From Eonycteris spelaea (lineage: Eukaryota; Chordata; Mammalia; Chiroptera; Pteropodidae), in assembly GCA_003508835.1 (NCBI GenBank), contig PUFA01000726.1, forward strand, positions 1 through 64,000: a DNA stretch of 64,000 nucleotides. The letters are read 5' to 3'. Made by a program: the position numbers and the translations under genes. The notes beneath the pieces are model-generated. The model ran no database searches. It was not told the DNA's origin and saw only the letters and a program-made list of their open reading frames with translations. Within the stretch, counting starts at the first letter, position 1. Each line of letters opens with the position of its first letter. This document shows positions 22,274 to 34,496 of the stretch, piece by piece.

Positions 22274-24171
22274 ATGGAAGGCAACACCCACAAGAGACCC
22301 TCTCAAGATAAGACTCTCTCGGGGTTAATTATAATTGGGTTAATTGTTATTAATAATGTAAGAGGGAACCCTCATCAACCCAGCAGGCCAAATGGGAATT
22401 GATTAAATCAGAAACGGGTGTTCCCATATCAGTGAACCAGACTATGTACCAACCTACATTTCATATAGATTTATGTGATATACTAGGGAAAACTTTTAAC
22501 ACTGTTCCATCATCCCTGCCCCGAGGACCTGGAGCCAGTTTTTCACAAGGGCCCTGGTATGGGTGCGGACTAGAGTGGAATGAAAGGGGTTTACAACAAG
22601 TACAGTTATATATGTGTCCCAGAAAAGACCAAAGCACCTGTCATAAGCCAAACCAATATTATTGTGGCCATTGGGTTGTGAGACCATAGCCCCATGAAGA
22701 ACACTGACCCCTTTCTGACTCTTTTTCGACCTAGTCAGTCTTCCTGTACCACACCAGGAAGGTGCAATCCTGTCATTCTCACTGTCAAACAGTGGGATAT
22801 CTATCCTGGTTGACTGAAAGACATGGGGTCTCAGGCTGTATGTTTTCGGAACTGATCCTGGAGTGTTAATAACAATACAGAAGAAGCCTGTCAGGATACC
22901 GCCGTTAATTATAGGTCCTGTTGGCCTGGTGACGGAGGGTTAAACGTCTTAACTCCTACACAGTCAACAATTACTAGGGGTACCAATAACGCCAACAAAG
23001 GACATAGACTTAGACAGCCTTATAGACCCCCCAGGGATACTCCTGAATCTGTCTTAACCATGTTAAATAATGTTTATAAGTTTGTTAATGAGAGCAACTC
23101 CAATGTAACAGAGGATTGTTGGTTCTGTCTGAATCCTGCTCCGCCCTACTATACCGGGCTCGTGTAACTGTTGACCTAGGAACGAAAGAAGCTGATATCA
23201 GAAACGTAAGCTCGCCGAACGATTATCTGTCCGTGGGAGACAAAGGGACCATCTGTATCCCTAGGCAGCTTACAGGGTCAAGGAACTTGTGTATATACCA
23301 GTAACTATAATATTAGTATTCTAGAATAGGAAAAAAATTGTAATCAGACTATCCTAATCAGTAGCTCTCCTCCTACGTATCTAGCGGCACCTAGAGGCAC
23401 CTGGTTTGCTTGCAATACTGGTTTAACACCTTGTATTAATCTGAATTATTGGAAAAAAAATGCTGGATTTTGTATATTAGTGCATGTAATCCCACAAGTG
23501 TATCTAATGAATGGTCCAGAAGGAAGACAAGCAATTGATTTGTGGGAGGATATGAATATCCTCGACAGAAAAGAGCAGTTCCAGTGCTAGTGCCACTGCT
23601 AGTAGGCCTAGGAATTGCGGGATCGACAGCAGTCGGTACTGCCGCTTTAGTTACAGGACATCAGGGTATAACTTGGCTTACTAAACAAATTAATGAAGAT
23701 TTGAGTACACTGGAGAAGTCGATTAATCACCTTGAAACCTCTCTGAATTCCCTAGCTGAAGTAGTTCTGCAGAATAGACGGGGATTAGATCTCCTATTTT
23801 TGAAGCAAGGAGGTCTATGTGTAGCCTTGGGTGAGAATTGTTGTTTCTATGCTAACCACTCTGGTGTTATTAGGAAAGTTTAGCACTTATTAGACAAAGG
23901 GTGAAAGAAAGGAATAAAGACTAAGACAAGGCGGTAATTGTATGAATCCTGGTTCAATAACAACTCCTGGCTGACCACGTTATTGTCAGCCATAGCAGGA
24001 CCGATCATCATAATAGTCCTACTGTTAACGATCGGACCATGCTTAGTAAAATGGCTTAGAGGTGTTATGCAGTCACACATGACTGGGGCGAAGATTCTAA
24101 TTTTAGGAGCATCAGCCCCTAACCACTGGCCACGTGTGCCAACATCTGACTCGAAGATTGAGTCACTGTAA
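22274..24171 (+). pseudogene. env: ERV1 env, multiply disrupted
   Basis: The likely ATG is at 22274, overlapping the end of pol, followed by a hydrophobic signal segment and a stop at 22400-22402. SU pieces can be read at 22399-22689 and 23116-23304 with frame changes between. A basic furin-type cleavage site lies near 23560-23575. TM follows: fusion peptide, heptad region, immunosuppressive-type segment and CX6CC motif (to 23883). A frame break precedes the membrane anchor and tail (23938-24171). This is gammaretroviral-type env. It cannot encode a complete protein. Confidence 0.88.
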
Positions 24172-24188
24172 AGAAAACCAGTGGGGAA
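24172..24188 (+). other. Polypurine tract, ERV1
   Basis: The purine-rich AGAAAACCAGTGGGGAA run directly before the 3' LTR is the expected plus-strand primer. ERV2 has a near copy in front of its 3' LTR. Confidence 0.8.
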
Positions 24189-24624
24189 TGTGATGATGTG
24201 CCCCTAGAAAGATGAAAGAAGGGTTAAGACTAGAAGCCTCTATGCCAACCGCCACAGCAGCCACATTTCCTGATTGAATACCTGGCGATTACATCGGTAG
24301 GCTATTGTTTAACTCTGTTCCCACAAGAAAGAGTAGGAGGAATTTATGGGAAACATGGTATGGGAATCTGACCTTTTAACGTTCCGCTTTCTGCTTCTGT
24401 GCCCCTGCTTACGCATCATATCAGACCACCATTTGGTGACAGGTAATGAGTAGATGATGTATAGATCCATTGTGATTGGGATATAGTGATTAATGGATTT
24501 TTGGGTATAAAACTGTGGACCTGAAATGGGTCGAGGCTGCTCCTTTGGAAGGACAGCTGCCAGCTAATAAACTTCCTCTAATATCAAAGCACTTAGGTTG
24601 AGTCTGGTTATTCCGGTCACAACA
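24189..24624 (+). mobile_element. 3' LTR of ERV1
   Basis: TGTGATGATG...CACAACA. TATAAAA is at 24506-24512 and AATAAA at 24566-24571. It is nearly identical to the 5' LTR (about 99% outside indels) and is followed by the target duplication GCCC. Confidence 0.93.
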
Positions 24625-26549
24625 GCCCTTGACATTAAGGGTGAGGAACTACACCAAGAAGAACCTTTGTTTTATTTTCCTCAACTTTAAGACCAGACTC
24701 TTAGACTATCAGACAGGCCAAATTCGACTGTAAAATGGACACAAACTGGGAAAAATGAACAAACACATTTATCAATAGATCATGCATACTAGGTTTCAAA
24801 TCTCAAAGGCCCTCTTTTCATTTTTATTGGGCTTTACCAACCATGTCGGGGTTGGGAGAAGGGAGTTCTATTGGGTCCCGTTTCATCAAGCCCATCGTAG
24901 GGGCCAAAGACTTAATTTACATTTTTAACTCAGAGGTTCCGAGTGTCCATGCCCACATGGGGTATTTCAGGGCAGTGGGCACTATGGCTATGGAAAATTT
25001 AAGCAAAGCAAAAGTTCCAATGTGTAGGCTGAGTTATACTCATGTACTCTCTATTTTACTTTTCGGTAACTGCCCTCAGAATATAGGCAGTACTTTGTTC
25101 ATATTTAGCGGGGTTCCAAAGTACAGGTGCAATGGTAATTTGAGCCCCAGTACTGATTAGGGCATGAGGGTTTACCAGGTGGTGCATCTAGCGGATGCTA
25201 AATTTATCCCATGCTCAGAGGCAAAATAGCCAACCTACATCTTTTTATCATTTTATTATACAGAAAGGACCCAAATTAAGATGGTTCATCTTAATGACTT
25301 TTTGACTTTGTGATGGTGCAAAAATGACACACATTCCCTGGAAACCATACCTCGAATTTTGAATTTTCCCCTTTTCCTGACTAGTGATGGGAGGTATGAT
25401 ATTCTCTCATGGTGCTGGGCAGCGATAGTGAGCCTCAGCTCCCTGACAGTCACACGAACACGAAGGTATATAGCTGATACATAGCGGACTTTGTGCTGCA
25501 GCACTTTTTGGATATTGTGTGTCAGAGTTTCAACATCCTGTCTTGTCTCTGTCATGTCTACGAACACTCCACTCAGTCTGCTGCTTTCAGTGAGAAGACG
25601 AGGTAGGCAAGTACTACAGAAACTGCCCAAATGCAAGCATTTGGGGCCTATTTAAGGTAGGCTATGGTAAGCTGTGACATTTGGTAGGATACGTATACTA
25701 AATACATTTTGACCTGCCATATTTTCAACTAAGGATTGGTTTGTCAGAACAAAAGTTACCCCATCGTAAGTCAAAAAGCATCGTATCTATTACTCTAGGA
25801 AAAGGATTTCCTACCGGGTAAAATTGTGAACCTGTCTTTCAGTTTTATTATTCTATTTTTTCCCCTTGATTCAGATGTGTTTGTTCTTTGTTTTAGTAGG
25901 TACTTGACATACGTCGGGGGTCCTCTCTACCCTGATCATATTTATAAAATTCTTCTTCCAGAGAATCTCAAATCATTATCATCAGAGTCAGTGGGCTCAT
26001 CGTCAGCATGATTGCTCTCCTCGGTTTAAGGATTTCAGGCTTAATTCATGTTGAAATGACTTGGTTGTGCCACAAGGTACAAAGATGGTTTTACCCTAAT
26101 AACCCTGAGGATCAGGAACTCTGTTGCAACAGAGGCATAGGCAGCAGCCATCCCAAAGGCACTGTATATAGAGGCTGATGTTTAGTACGTAACTAGGCTA
26201 TGGAATCTCATCATCTTGTACCTGACAAGGGGTAAAGTCTCCCTGAATACCATAAATTCCATCAGCAGCATTGCATTGCTTCCAGCATACATGCCTAGAC
26301 TTGCAGCCATCTGTGTCATAGGTAGGCTTCAGGATCTCCTGTCCCAGTGAGAACTGGAACTGGGCTAATGCATGGCTGTAAGACTAGTTGGCCCAGCTCT
26401 CTGGGAACATGGCGCTAGCTGAATCATTCAAGCTGAGGTTCTCAACAGCAGTTGTAGGCAGAACTTTCAGGGATACAATGCAATGTTCTCTCTTGTGTGA
26501 ACACAGGAAGTTGCATAGCCAAAAACCTCACAAACACCTAAGGGAGGAA
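24625..26549 (+). repeat. Duplicated unit, copy 2, blocks b to f (left part)
   Basis: The unit continues after ERV1 and aligns with 51657-53570. It carries a Tigger-like element at 25261-25787 and block e at about 26100-26340. It is cut at 26549 by ERV5 inside the sequence GGGAGGAA, and continues at 35167. The coding-like stretch of block e is frameshifted here. Confidence 0.8.
25261..25787 (+). mobile_element. Tigger/pogo-like DNA transposon, unit copy 2
   Basis: It has the same inverted-repeat ends and flanking TA dinucleotides as the copy at 4113-4628, since it was duplicated with the unit. There is no transposase frame. Confidence 0.6.
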
Positions 26550-27249
26550 TGCCAGAAGCCAGCTCCAGCCAATTTTAGGGCTGATGAAAACGTGGAGTTA
26601 GCAAAAGAAAAACGACAAGCAGAGAGCCTTGATGCAAGTCAGTTTTATTTTTTTTTATGACTCCAAAATGTAGAAGTGCAGAGATTTTAAGCCCGAAATC
26701 CCATTCTTCATTCTGTCTAAACACAAAGGTCTATTTTTTTTCTATTCATTACCTGTCGACCCACAGGTTGGGTATGCAAGCAGGGTTAGAGAAGCAGAAA
26801 GCTTGTTTAGATTGTAATGTTCCTATAAACAAAGGCCTATGTTCCTATAGCGACACTCAAACAGTAATTTCTAGTAAGAATTGTTATTTCAGCCACTACA
26901 TTCCCTGCTGCTGGCCTTTGTGGGCCTAACAGAGGCCTTCCACATAAGCACTGACACAGTGGCCTGCTCAGAAAGTAAATCTTGCTTTCTCCTCTGGTCA
27001 ACTTGTTTGATTAATTCCTTATTATTCATATTTCTTTGTGCCCCATCCTTGGAAAAGTTGCCTTTCCCTCTAACGCCCCCCTCCACTCCCAGGGATGGAA
27101 TAATAATCAAAAGCAATGCATAAATTTTCAAGATAGACAATATGGAGGAAAGCAACAAGCACAGATGACTCTAGCGTCGCTTGCTCTGCAAGCGACACTT
27201 CTCTCTGGCTGTGACTGTGTCAAACAGCTTGAGGTCTGTGCTTACGGCA
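26550..27249 (-). mobile_element. 3' LTR of ERV5
   Basis: Plus-strand limits are TGCCAGAAGCC and CTTACGGCA. On the minus strand a pure-purine AAAAAAGGAGA lies just in front of it (complement of 27250-27260). An A/T-rich AATAAAA polyadenylation region lies near 26640-26655. Confidence 0.88.
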
Positions 27250-27261
27250 TCTCCTTTTTTA

Positions 27262-29040
27262 AATTTTTTTAAACTGAGCTCTTATAATTCAATCTGAAGA
27301 CTGCAGATATTGCATCCTATGAGTCAAAGGAGGACTGGAAGAAGGAAAAGGATAGCAATTATAATACAAATACTTACACCCAAATTAATACATAGAGAAA
27401 GCAAAGATTTACTGCCAAGTGAGATTGAACATTCTGTAGGAAGGTGCTTGCTACCTCTGCAGCAGGAAGCAGTGAGCCCCCTGCATGATTAATATCTCGA
27501 ATTTGTGTGTGAAGTGTTTCTAAGTCTAACTCATTATCAGTATTATTCCACAACCTAATAAATGTAACTGAACCCTTTCCCAGGAAACTCCTTTTCTATT
27601 GTAAGGTAAAGGAGTAACACAAAGCCAGCAATAATTTTTATGACACCTAATAGTTAAATGAACCTGCAAAGTCTGTAACTCATTTCCTATAAATAAAAGA
27701 GCTTCCTCTAAAGCATTTACTTTCAATTCTAGGTTATGATCTATTTTTTCTTGAGTGACTAAGGCTAGAGAAATATTACGTGATAACTGATCGACATGTT
27801 TAGCTGTATGAATACCTTGCACTAATGCTGTTGTAGAAGCAGCTAGAGATCCAATAATACTAATTAATGCAGCTATTCCTAATATGAGTGAAGCAACAAA
27901 CTTTTTTGTCTCTTAAAAGCTCTGTTCATTGTTTCGAGAGCATATAATCCTGGGTCATCATACCATGGTTCTTCTACATGAACTGGAACCATAACAAATG
28001 GAGGTTGATGTAAAATAACATAAGAATGCAATCATTTAGGAGGATTAATACAATTAGTCAAAGTACACTTATACAATTTGTAAATCCTCTTTTACATGAG
28101 AGATTAATAATACATATGGAGACTGAACACAGGCTTGAATAAAGATTTTTGTAGCAGGACCTCTAGAGCAATGAAACAGCATAGGTTGAGCTGAGGCTAT
28201 AAGCTTCTGAAGTTGAGGCTAGTTACAGGACCTTGAGGCCCATAGACAGTAAGTAAAGGAGCAGTCCAACCTGTACTGGACCAATGAGATATAGATTCAG
28301 GTTTAGGAATACATGTGCATTCCAATTATATAGATATTCTATAATTAAATGTAGGACTGGGAATAGACCATTCAAAAATCTGATAAGTAGAATTAGGAAG
28401 CTTATAGTAGGCAGTTCTTAGATTAGCCTCTGAGGACACAACAACATTCTTGCCATTTGGGATATCCTGTGTCCCTATCTATAAATTGCTAAGTTACTTC
28501 TATTCTCATAGTAGGCATAGAACGGGGAACTTCTGGATGAAGAGGCAGATTCTGAACTAGAGGAGATTGAGAGATGTTTTTAGTATTTATAGGAACTAAA
28601 AGGTAAAGAGATCATAAACCCCTACTTCCAACTGCCAAAATTGAATCAGCTAACAAAGTTCTAGTTCCTACTGACAGGCAAAATGGCTCCTCTGAATATA
28701 ATGAAATTCAAATAGGAGGCTGATCACTATATCCTTGATTAGGAAAAATTATTACTTTCTCTAAATCTTATAAAATCATTAGAAGGGTGGCCAAGCAATT
28801 CGTATTTTACATAAACAGATACAACAGAAGATGCCCAAGTAGACGGTTTGAAAAAAGGAGGTTCGTAAGTAAGCCCAATACGTCCCAGCAGCATTTACTG
28901 ATATTACCTGACAAGCAATAACAGCAAGCATAGCCACAAAAAGAGTCTCTGGAGTAGAAACCCATTGTTGTCTTTCGACAATGCCTTGTGCTGCTTCAGT
29001 TATTTCTTCAATTGACCCCAAGTAGGAGCAGGAAGTATGG
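27262..29040 (-). pseudogene. env: ERV5 env remnant (HML-type class II)
   Basis: The N-terminal part (29021-28779) has a hydrophobic signal/leader segment and matches the start of ERV6 env (about 41930-42130). SU is scattered over frames between 28780 and 27960. The TM ectodomain is open at 27822-27526 and has the helical region and disulfide loop of betaretroviral TM. The membrane anchor lies near 27400-27330 in another frame. Many stops. Confidence 0.8.
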
Positions 29041-31880
29041 TGGGTTGATTTTGCAAGACGCCGGCTGCGAACAGGACCTGCTCTAGAAAGGTCCTGAAGA
29101 GAAAGTCGACAGAGAGGTGGGACGAGATATAAAGCTGATGTGACAGGGAAGTGTGGCTTCTGGTGACGTAGGTAGAGTTAGCAATTCAGCAGCAGGTGTA
29201 CCCCCTTCCTCTGAAGGGCAGGTTAGATTACTTGGAGGAGGGGGTAACCCGCCATAAGGTTGAATTAGTCAGTCAGGGATCCAAATAGGGGAGTCAGCGT
29301 CATGCGGGAAACACACAAGCATATCCTCTGCCACGGGTTAATCAAACATCTGAACTTTCCATTGATCTGCTAAAAGATCTTTCCATTTAACTAAAGGCTT
29401 TGGTCATTCATATGCAGGAGACCAATGTCTGTCAAATGCAGAATGACCTTTATCATCTACATTTAAATACTTAATTACAAACAAAGCATGATGTAAAACC
29501 TGATGTGGAGAAGAATATTTAAATTCCCCTTGATAATTTAGTAATTTGTGTTTTCAATGTCTGGTGAGCTCTCTCCACAATAGCTTGCCCCTGAGGATTA
29601 TATGGAATCCCAGTAGTAGATTAATGGCAAAAGTTAAGCAAAATTGCTGGAAAGCCTTAGAAGTACATACTGGAGCATCATCAGTTTTTATAGCTCTTGG
29701 AAGCCCTATCATTGAAAAACACAAGAACATGTGTTGACTAACATCTTTAAAGGCTTCACCAGTTCTGTCTGAGGCAATAATAACATGAGAAAAGGTATCA
29801 ACACACACATGGACATAACACAATTTACCAAACTCAGGTATAGGAGTGACGTCCATTAGCCACAAATCATTAGGCCTCAAACCTCGAGGGTTGACCCCTT
29901 GCGTTAAAGGAGCAGTATGAGCAGGGCATACGGAACAATGCCTCACAATTTCTCTAGCTGTTTCTCTAGGTAACTTAAACTGATATCTTAATGCAGTATC
30001 ATTCTGGTGATGCATTTTATGACTTTCTGTGGCTTCTTCTACTGCTGAAAAGACATGAATTTTAGTTGAAATTATCAGCCAGTCTATTTCCTTCACTTTG
30101 CTTCCTGGTAATGAAGTATGGGCATGAACATGCCCGATATAGAAAGGAAGTTTTCTTTGATGTATCTCCTTCTGCAAACTAAGTAAAAGCTGATGTATTG
30201 CAATTATATGATGTGGTATCACAGCAGTTTCAATATGAGGAAACAACAGCCTGACAATATATTGAGATTCTGTATATCAATTGAAAGTACTCTGGGACAA
30301 TTGCTGAAAAGCAAAAATCACAGCTACAATCTCAGTTCTTTGAGCTGATGATTCCTGAGTCTGTTGAACATGAGCTTTACCATCAATAATAGTGGCTGCA
30401 ATTCCATTGGAAGATTCATCAGGAAATACCAAAGGTGCATTAGAAACAGGCTCTGATGAAACTCGATGGGGAAAAAGGAAACTGTGTTTGGAAGCAAACT
30501 GCAATAAAGGACTCTTAGGTGAATGATATGAAATTGCCCTGTAAACCCTTCAACAGATATTTGCCAATCTTCTGAAGTTTGTAGCAGGATAATTAATTGC
30601 TCAGATGAATAAGGAATGACAATGTTATTAACATCTTTTCCAAATAATTCTCGGCTCTGATGCCTGCCTTTACTGATCAGAGTGGCTACCAAGGAAGGAT
30701 AAGAAGTTACTATTTTCTTAGGTGAGGCTGGTAAATGAATCCATTCTAATGGAGCCTCCTGCCACAAACATCCTGTTGGGGTAAACACTGTTGCTATTAT
30801 TATTAAAGACCAAGGCAGAGTATAGTTGACTCTAAATAATTGTTGCCCTGAAATGGCCTTTTCTACAACTCTCAAAGCCTTCTTTGCCTCTGGAGTAAGT
30901 TCGCGTGGGGACTTAGGGTCCCGTGTCCACCTTAGCATATCAAATAAAGGTTTTAACTGTGCTGTAGTTCGTTTCAAAAAGGGATGAAGCCAGTTTATAT
31001 CTCCCAATAGTTTTTGAAAATCATTCAGTGTAAGTAAATGATCAGTCCTTATTTCCAGAGGCTGATGTGTTGCAGTCTGAGTCTGGAGTATTCTTCCTAA
31101 GTAAGAAATAGGAGGTTGTACTTGTATTTTCTCAGGAGCTACTTTTAACCCAAATCTTTCTAATGCCTCAACAGTATTGACAATATATTTTGTAGCTCGG
31201 TTCTATCTTTATGTGCTAACAGTATGTCATCCGTGTAATGAATCAAATACACCTCTGGATATTTATCACGAATCTCAATCAAAGCTGTATCTCCGAATTT
31301 CTGATACAAGGTGGGGCTATTTTTCATCCCTTGAGGTAACACTTTCCAATGCAACCTCTGATAAGGTCTTTGAAAATTTCTGGAAGGCAGACTAAAGGCA
31401 AACCGAGGACAGTCCTGCTTAGTTAAAGGAATAGTAAAGAAACAATCTTGCAAATCTATAACTATTATGTTATACCCTCAGGTACAGCTACTGGAGATGC
31501 CAGGCCAGGTTGCAGTGACCCCATATCCTCCATTGTCTCATTAATAGTTCTAAGAACCTGCGACAACCTCCATTTTCCTGACTTTTTCTTAATAACAAAA
31601 ATTGGAGTATTCCACGGGCTATTAGAAGGTTCCATATGTCCCTTTTTTAGCTGTTCTTGTATTAACTGTTGAGCTGCCTGCAGTTTTTCATTAGTTAATG
31701 TCCATTGCTCCACCCACACAGGAGCATTTGTTTTCCATGTTATTGGGTCTGCAGTTATTTCTGCAATGGCCCCGATGTTAAATCCTGAGGCGACCTTAGG
31801 CTTTCCATGCCTTTATTAGGTTTCACTGAAATGGGATATTTAATACCCTCCGGATGTTTACCTCGCCCTTGTTCAGGGTT
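29041..31880 (-). pseudogene. pol: ERV5 pol: RT, RNase H, integrase
   Basis: RT fingers and palm are at 31719-31465 and 31453-31160. The second holds the YxDD active site with Thr in the variable position (ACG codon, one change from the usual Met). RT thumb and connection follow at 31007-30540, then RNase H at about 30504-30250. Integrase at 30246-29554 has the HHCC zinc site, a catalytic Asp in an MDVT context and a second Asp in a KTDDA context. The expected Glu lies beyond a frame break. The C-terminal domain is at about 29500-29060. It is betaretroviral in every domain. Confidence 0.85.
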
Positions 31881-32306
31881 ATAGCCCATCTGCATCATTT
31901 GTGCTGACACCTTGGAGGACTAAAGAGTAACACTCCCATTGAGCAAGGATATCCCTTCCCCATAGAGTAAAAGGAATTGGGGGGACAACATATGGCTGAA
32001 AAGTTCCCTGATTCTTATTATCATCCTTCCAAGTAAGTATCTGAGAACTTTTTACTACATCTGGGCCTTTCCTAGGCCAACAAGAACAGAGGGGGTATTT
32101 CAGTTGGCCATGTCCTTGGCCAATCTTTTCCAGATATACAGGAAACATCCACCCCGGTATCTCAGTCCTTCTATTGCTTTACCTTGTACTTGTAGAGTCT
32201 CAATGGGCTTGAAGACTGAATCTCCTGAATCCAAAAGGCTGCATCGGAAGATCCGAAGTCCCTTTTGTCCAGGGGAACTACTGGCGACTGGATTGTTTAG
32301 TGACAC
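31881..32306 (-). pseudogene. pro: ERV5 protease remnant
   Basis: The active-site region near 32255 keeps Asp-Ser-Gly. The C-terminal Gly-Arg-Asp-Ile-Leu segment of betaretroviral protease is near 31945-31960. The frame changes between the two halves, so no whole enzyme can be made. It follows the dUTPase, in the usual betaretroviral order. Confidence 0.7.
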
Positions 32307-32739
32307 ATAGAGGATAATAAAATTTGAGCAATTCTTTGATTGTGAACCAGCTGAATAGTTCTTGTAGGAGTACCAATCATAACCTTAATTTCCCCTTTAT
32401 AATCTGCATCTATTACTCTGGGTATTACTAGAATTCCCTGTAAAGCTGTAGAGCTTCTTCCTAGTATTAATCCAGCTATTCCTGATGGTAAGGGACCAAA
32501 AACTCCAGTGGGTAAGGCTACAGGTGAATCAGGAGTTACTATTGTTGCAGAGGTGGTACAGAGGTCCAACCCTGAGCTCCCTGAGGTTGCTCTGAGGCGG
32601 TCTTTGACCCCTCAGGAAGCAGAAATGTATTGAGAGAACTGGTCCCTACTGTTACCGGGGCCAGGGCCGGGCCCCTCTTCCTGTTTCCCTGATTTCTATT
32701 TTGAATCTGAGGAGGATTTAAATTAGCATTATTTGACAA
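32297..32739 (-). pseudogene. ERV5 dUTPase domain
   Basis: Two overlapping frames (32739-32539 and 32569-32297) contain the trimeric dUTPase motifs, most clearly the segment with Gly-Arg-Ser-Ser followed about 20 residues on by the Ile-Asp-x-Asp-Tyr-x-Gly-Glu-Ile motif. Betaretroviruses encode this domain between nucleocapsid and protease. The second frame is open over about 90 codons. Confidence 0.75.
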
Positions 32740-34359
32740 GGGATAGCCATCTCTGTGATATATATAGATCTACATTCTTTTCCCCAATGAAAACCTTTCT
32801 GGCATCTGGGACATAAGCTTTGAGGCACATTCTGACTCCCTGTCCCCATTCCTGATGGAGCTCTTCCCTTTCTGTCTTCTGTTAGGACACTGCCTACTGA
32901 AATGCCCATTCCAGTTGCAAGAGAAGCAGCCCTGATTATTTTTGTTCTGACTATTCCCAGGCGAATGAATTTGCCCTAAGCCTTAACACATTGAGAATAA
33001 GTTTCCCCTTTTAGGGCCACTGCAATAGCAACTCCTTGAACATAAGATGGGCTGACATCTGCACAACTTTTTACAAAATCCCCTATAGCTCCTGTCTTCC
33101 TGATAGGACACAGAAGGGACTGGCAAGTAGTATTTGCATTCTCATAAGCTAACTGTTTCATAAGATATCGGCAGCTTCCTCCCTAGTAATAGCTCTTTTT
33201 ACAGCTTGAATAAGCCGTGAGAGAAATTCCTCATATCTTTCATCAGCCTTTTGTCTAATCTCAACCAGCCCTGTGGCTTTTTTCTGAAATAGTTGGCAAA
33301 GGTCTCCAAAATTACAGCTATGGCTTGTGTTTGATGCGAAGCATCTTTTCCCATATATAACTGATCTTCTGGCTCAGCCCACTCTCCTTCCCCCATCAAC
33401 ATAGATAAGGGGATGGGACTCTCTTTTAATATTTTTTAAGGCTTCCTTCCTTGCTAGGTCCTCATACTCAGATTTCCAAAACAAATAATCACCTACCTGA
33501 AGGCAAGATTTGGCTGTTTGCATCCGTCATATGGCGTCATCCATTGATTTGCTGCTGCCTCCACTATAGTTAAGGTCTAAGGAGGAGTTGGACCATAATA
33601 AGAGCAAGCTAGTTTTCATTCTTTTAACATTTTATAAGGCAGAGGCTCCATTGAGGCTCCTCATCCCAGTTGCTTCCATAAATTACAGAAAACAGCCTTT
33701 AAAGGTTAAATCTCCATCTCTAGATGCTCCCTCATAGCTCCTCAGAATCCACCTTAGATGGAGGAGGCCCAATGTCTGAAGCAAAGCGTACCTCTTTCCT
33801 TTTTGTGGGCACTTTGGCCAAAGCCCCATATTGGGGTTTACCTGAAGCTATGGAGCTTTTTTGTGGCTGCTGAGCTAAAAAAATGTCTTTATCTGAATGA
33901 TAGTGAGCTGCCTCTTCCTCTAGGGTGGCTGCATCTCCAGGAGAGTGCCTCATCATCTGACTCGTTGTCTATGGCGACCTTCAAAATATTATCTTGAGAG
34001 CCACATTTATCTAACAGAGAGGTGTGCTCATTGGGAGGAGCAGATTCTAATCTCCTAGAAAAACCTACTGCTCCATGAACTGGGTCCAAAGCATCTCGAA
34101 ACAGTCCCCATAAGGAAAAAGGTTCTACAGGAACCTGATCTGGACCATAAGCAGTGTAATATGCTTTGATTTCATTCCCCACCCTTTCCCAAGTTTCTTC
34201 ATTAACCGTTCCCTCCTCGGGGAACCAAGGACAACATAATTGAACAAACTGCAAAAATTTTGATAATTGAGATGTGGAAACTTTAACTCCTCTTTTTACT
34301 AAGATTTTCATAATAATATCAATAAAGAGTCTTCTTTCTTTAGACTCATCATGGCCCAT
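32718..34359 (-). pseudogene. gag: ERV5 gag, frameshifted
   Basis: It starts at 34359 with Met-Gly, suiting myristoylation. The matrix frame is open to about 33889 (156 codons), then shifts to 33956-33732. Capsid is broken over 33700-32976. Two nucleocapsid zinc knuckles are visible near 32925-32880 and 32810-32770, both CCHC. The N-terminus is nearly identical in layout to ERV6 gag at 40174. Confidence 0.82.
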
Positions 34360-34476
34360 AACTTTTCTAATTTATTGATTCTCAGTTTTCACACTTACTT
34401 ACTACCACTGGTCTGGGGATCTGCAGCACCCACAGGTGAGCTTCTATCCACGTTGAACTCTCAGGGTTAACTTCAG

Positions 34477-34494
34477 GCACCTGTTCAGGGGCCA
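34477..34494 (-). other. Primer binding site, tRNA-Lys3-like, ERV5
   Basis: TGGCCCCTGAACAGGTGC on the minus strand lies two bases after the LTR. It differs from the tRNA-Lys3 complement at four positions. ERV6 has a related site with three differences. Confidence 0.65.
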
Positions 34495-34496
34495 CT

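Larger units (their letters stand above)
17830..24624 (+). mobile_element. ERV1, young class I gammaretrovirus-like provirus, TSD GCCC
   Basis: LTRs lie at 17830-18263 and 24189-24624, with 4-bp duplications GCCC at 17826-17829 and 24625-24628. The paralogous unit at about 51655-51662 shows the empty site with a single GCCC. The layout is LTR, tRNA-Thr primer site, leader, gag, UGA, pol with a large protease-RT deletion, integrase, env, polypurine tract, LTR. The LTRs differ by about four substitutions and four single-base indels in 436 bp (counted by eye), so the insertion is fairly recent. The genes are nevertheless broken by frameshifts in gag, pol and env. Confidence 0.95.

Noticed and set aside
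17830..24624. ERV1 as an intact or infectious provirus
   Set aside because: Protease and RT catalytic parts are deleted and gag, pol and env contain frameshifts and stops.
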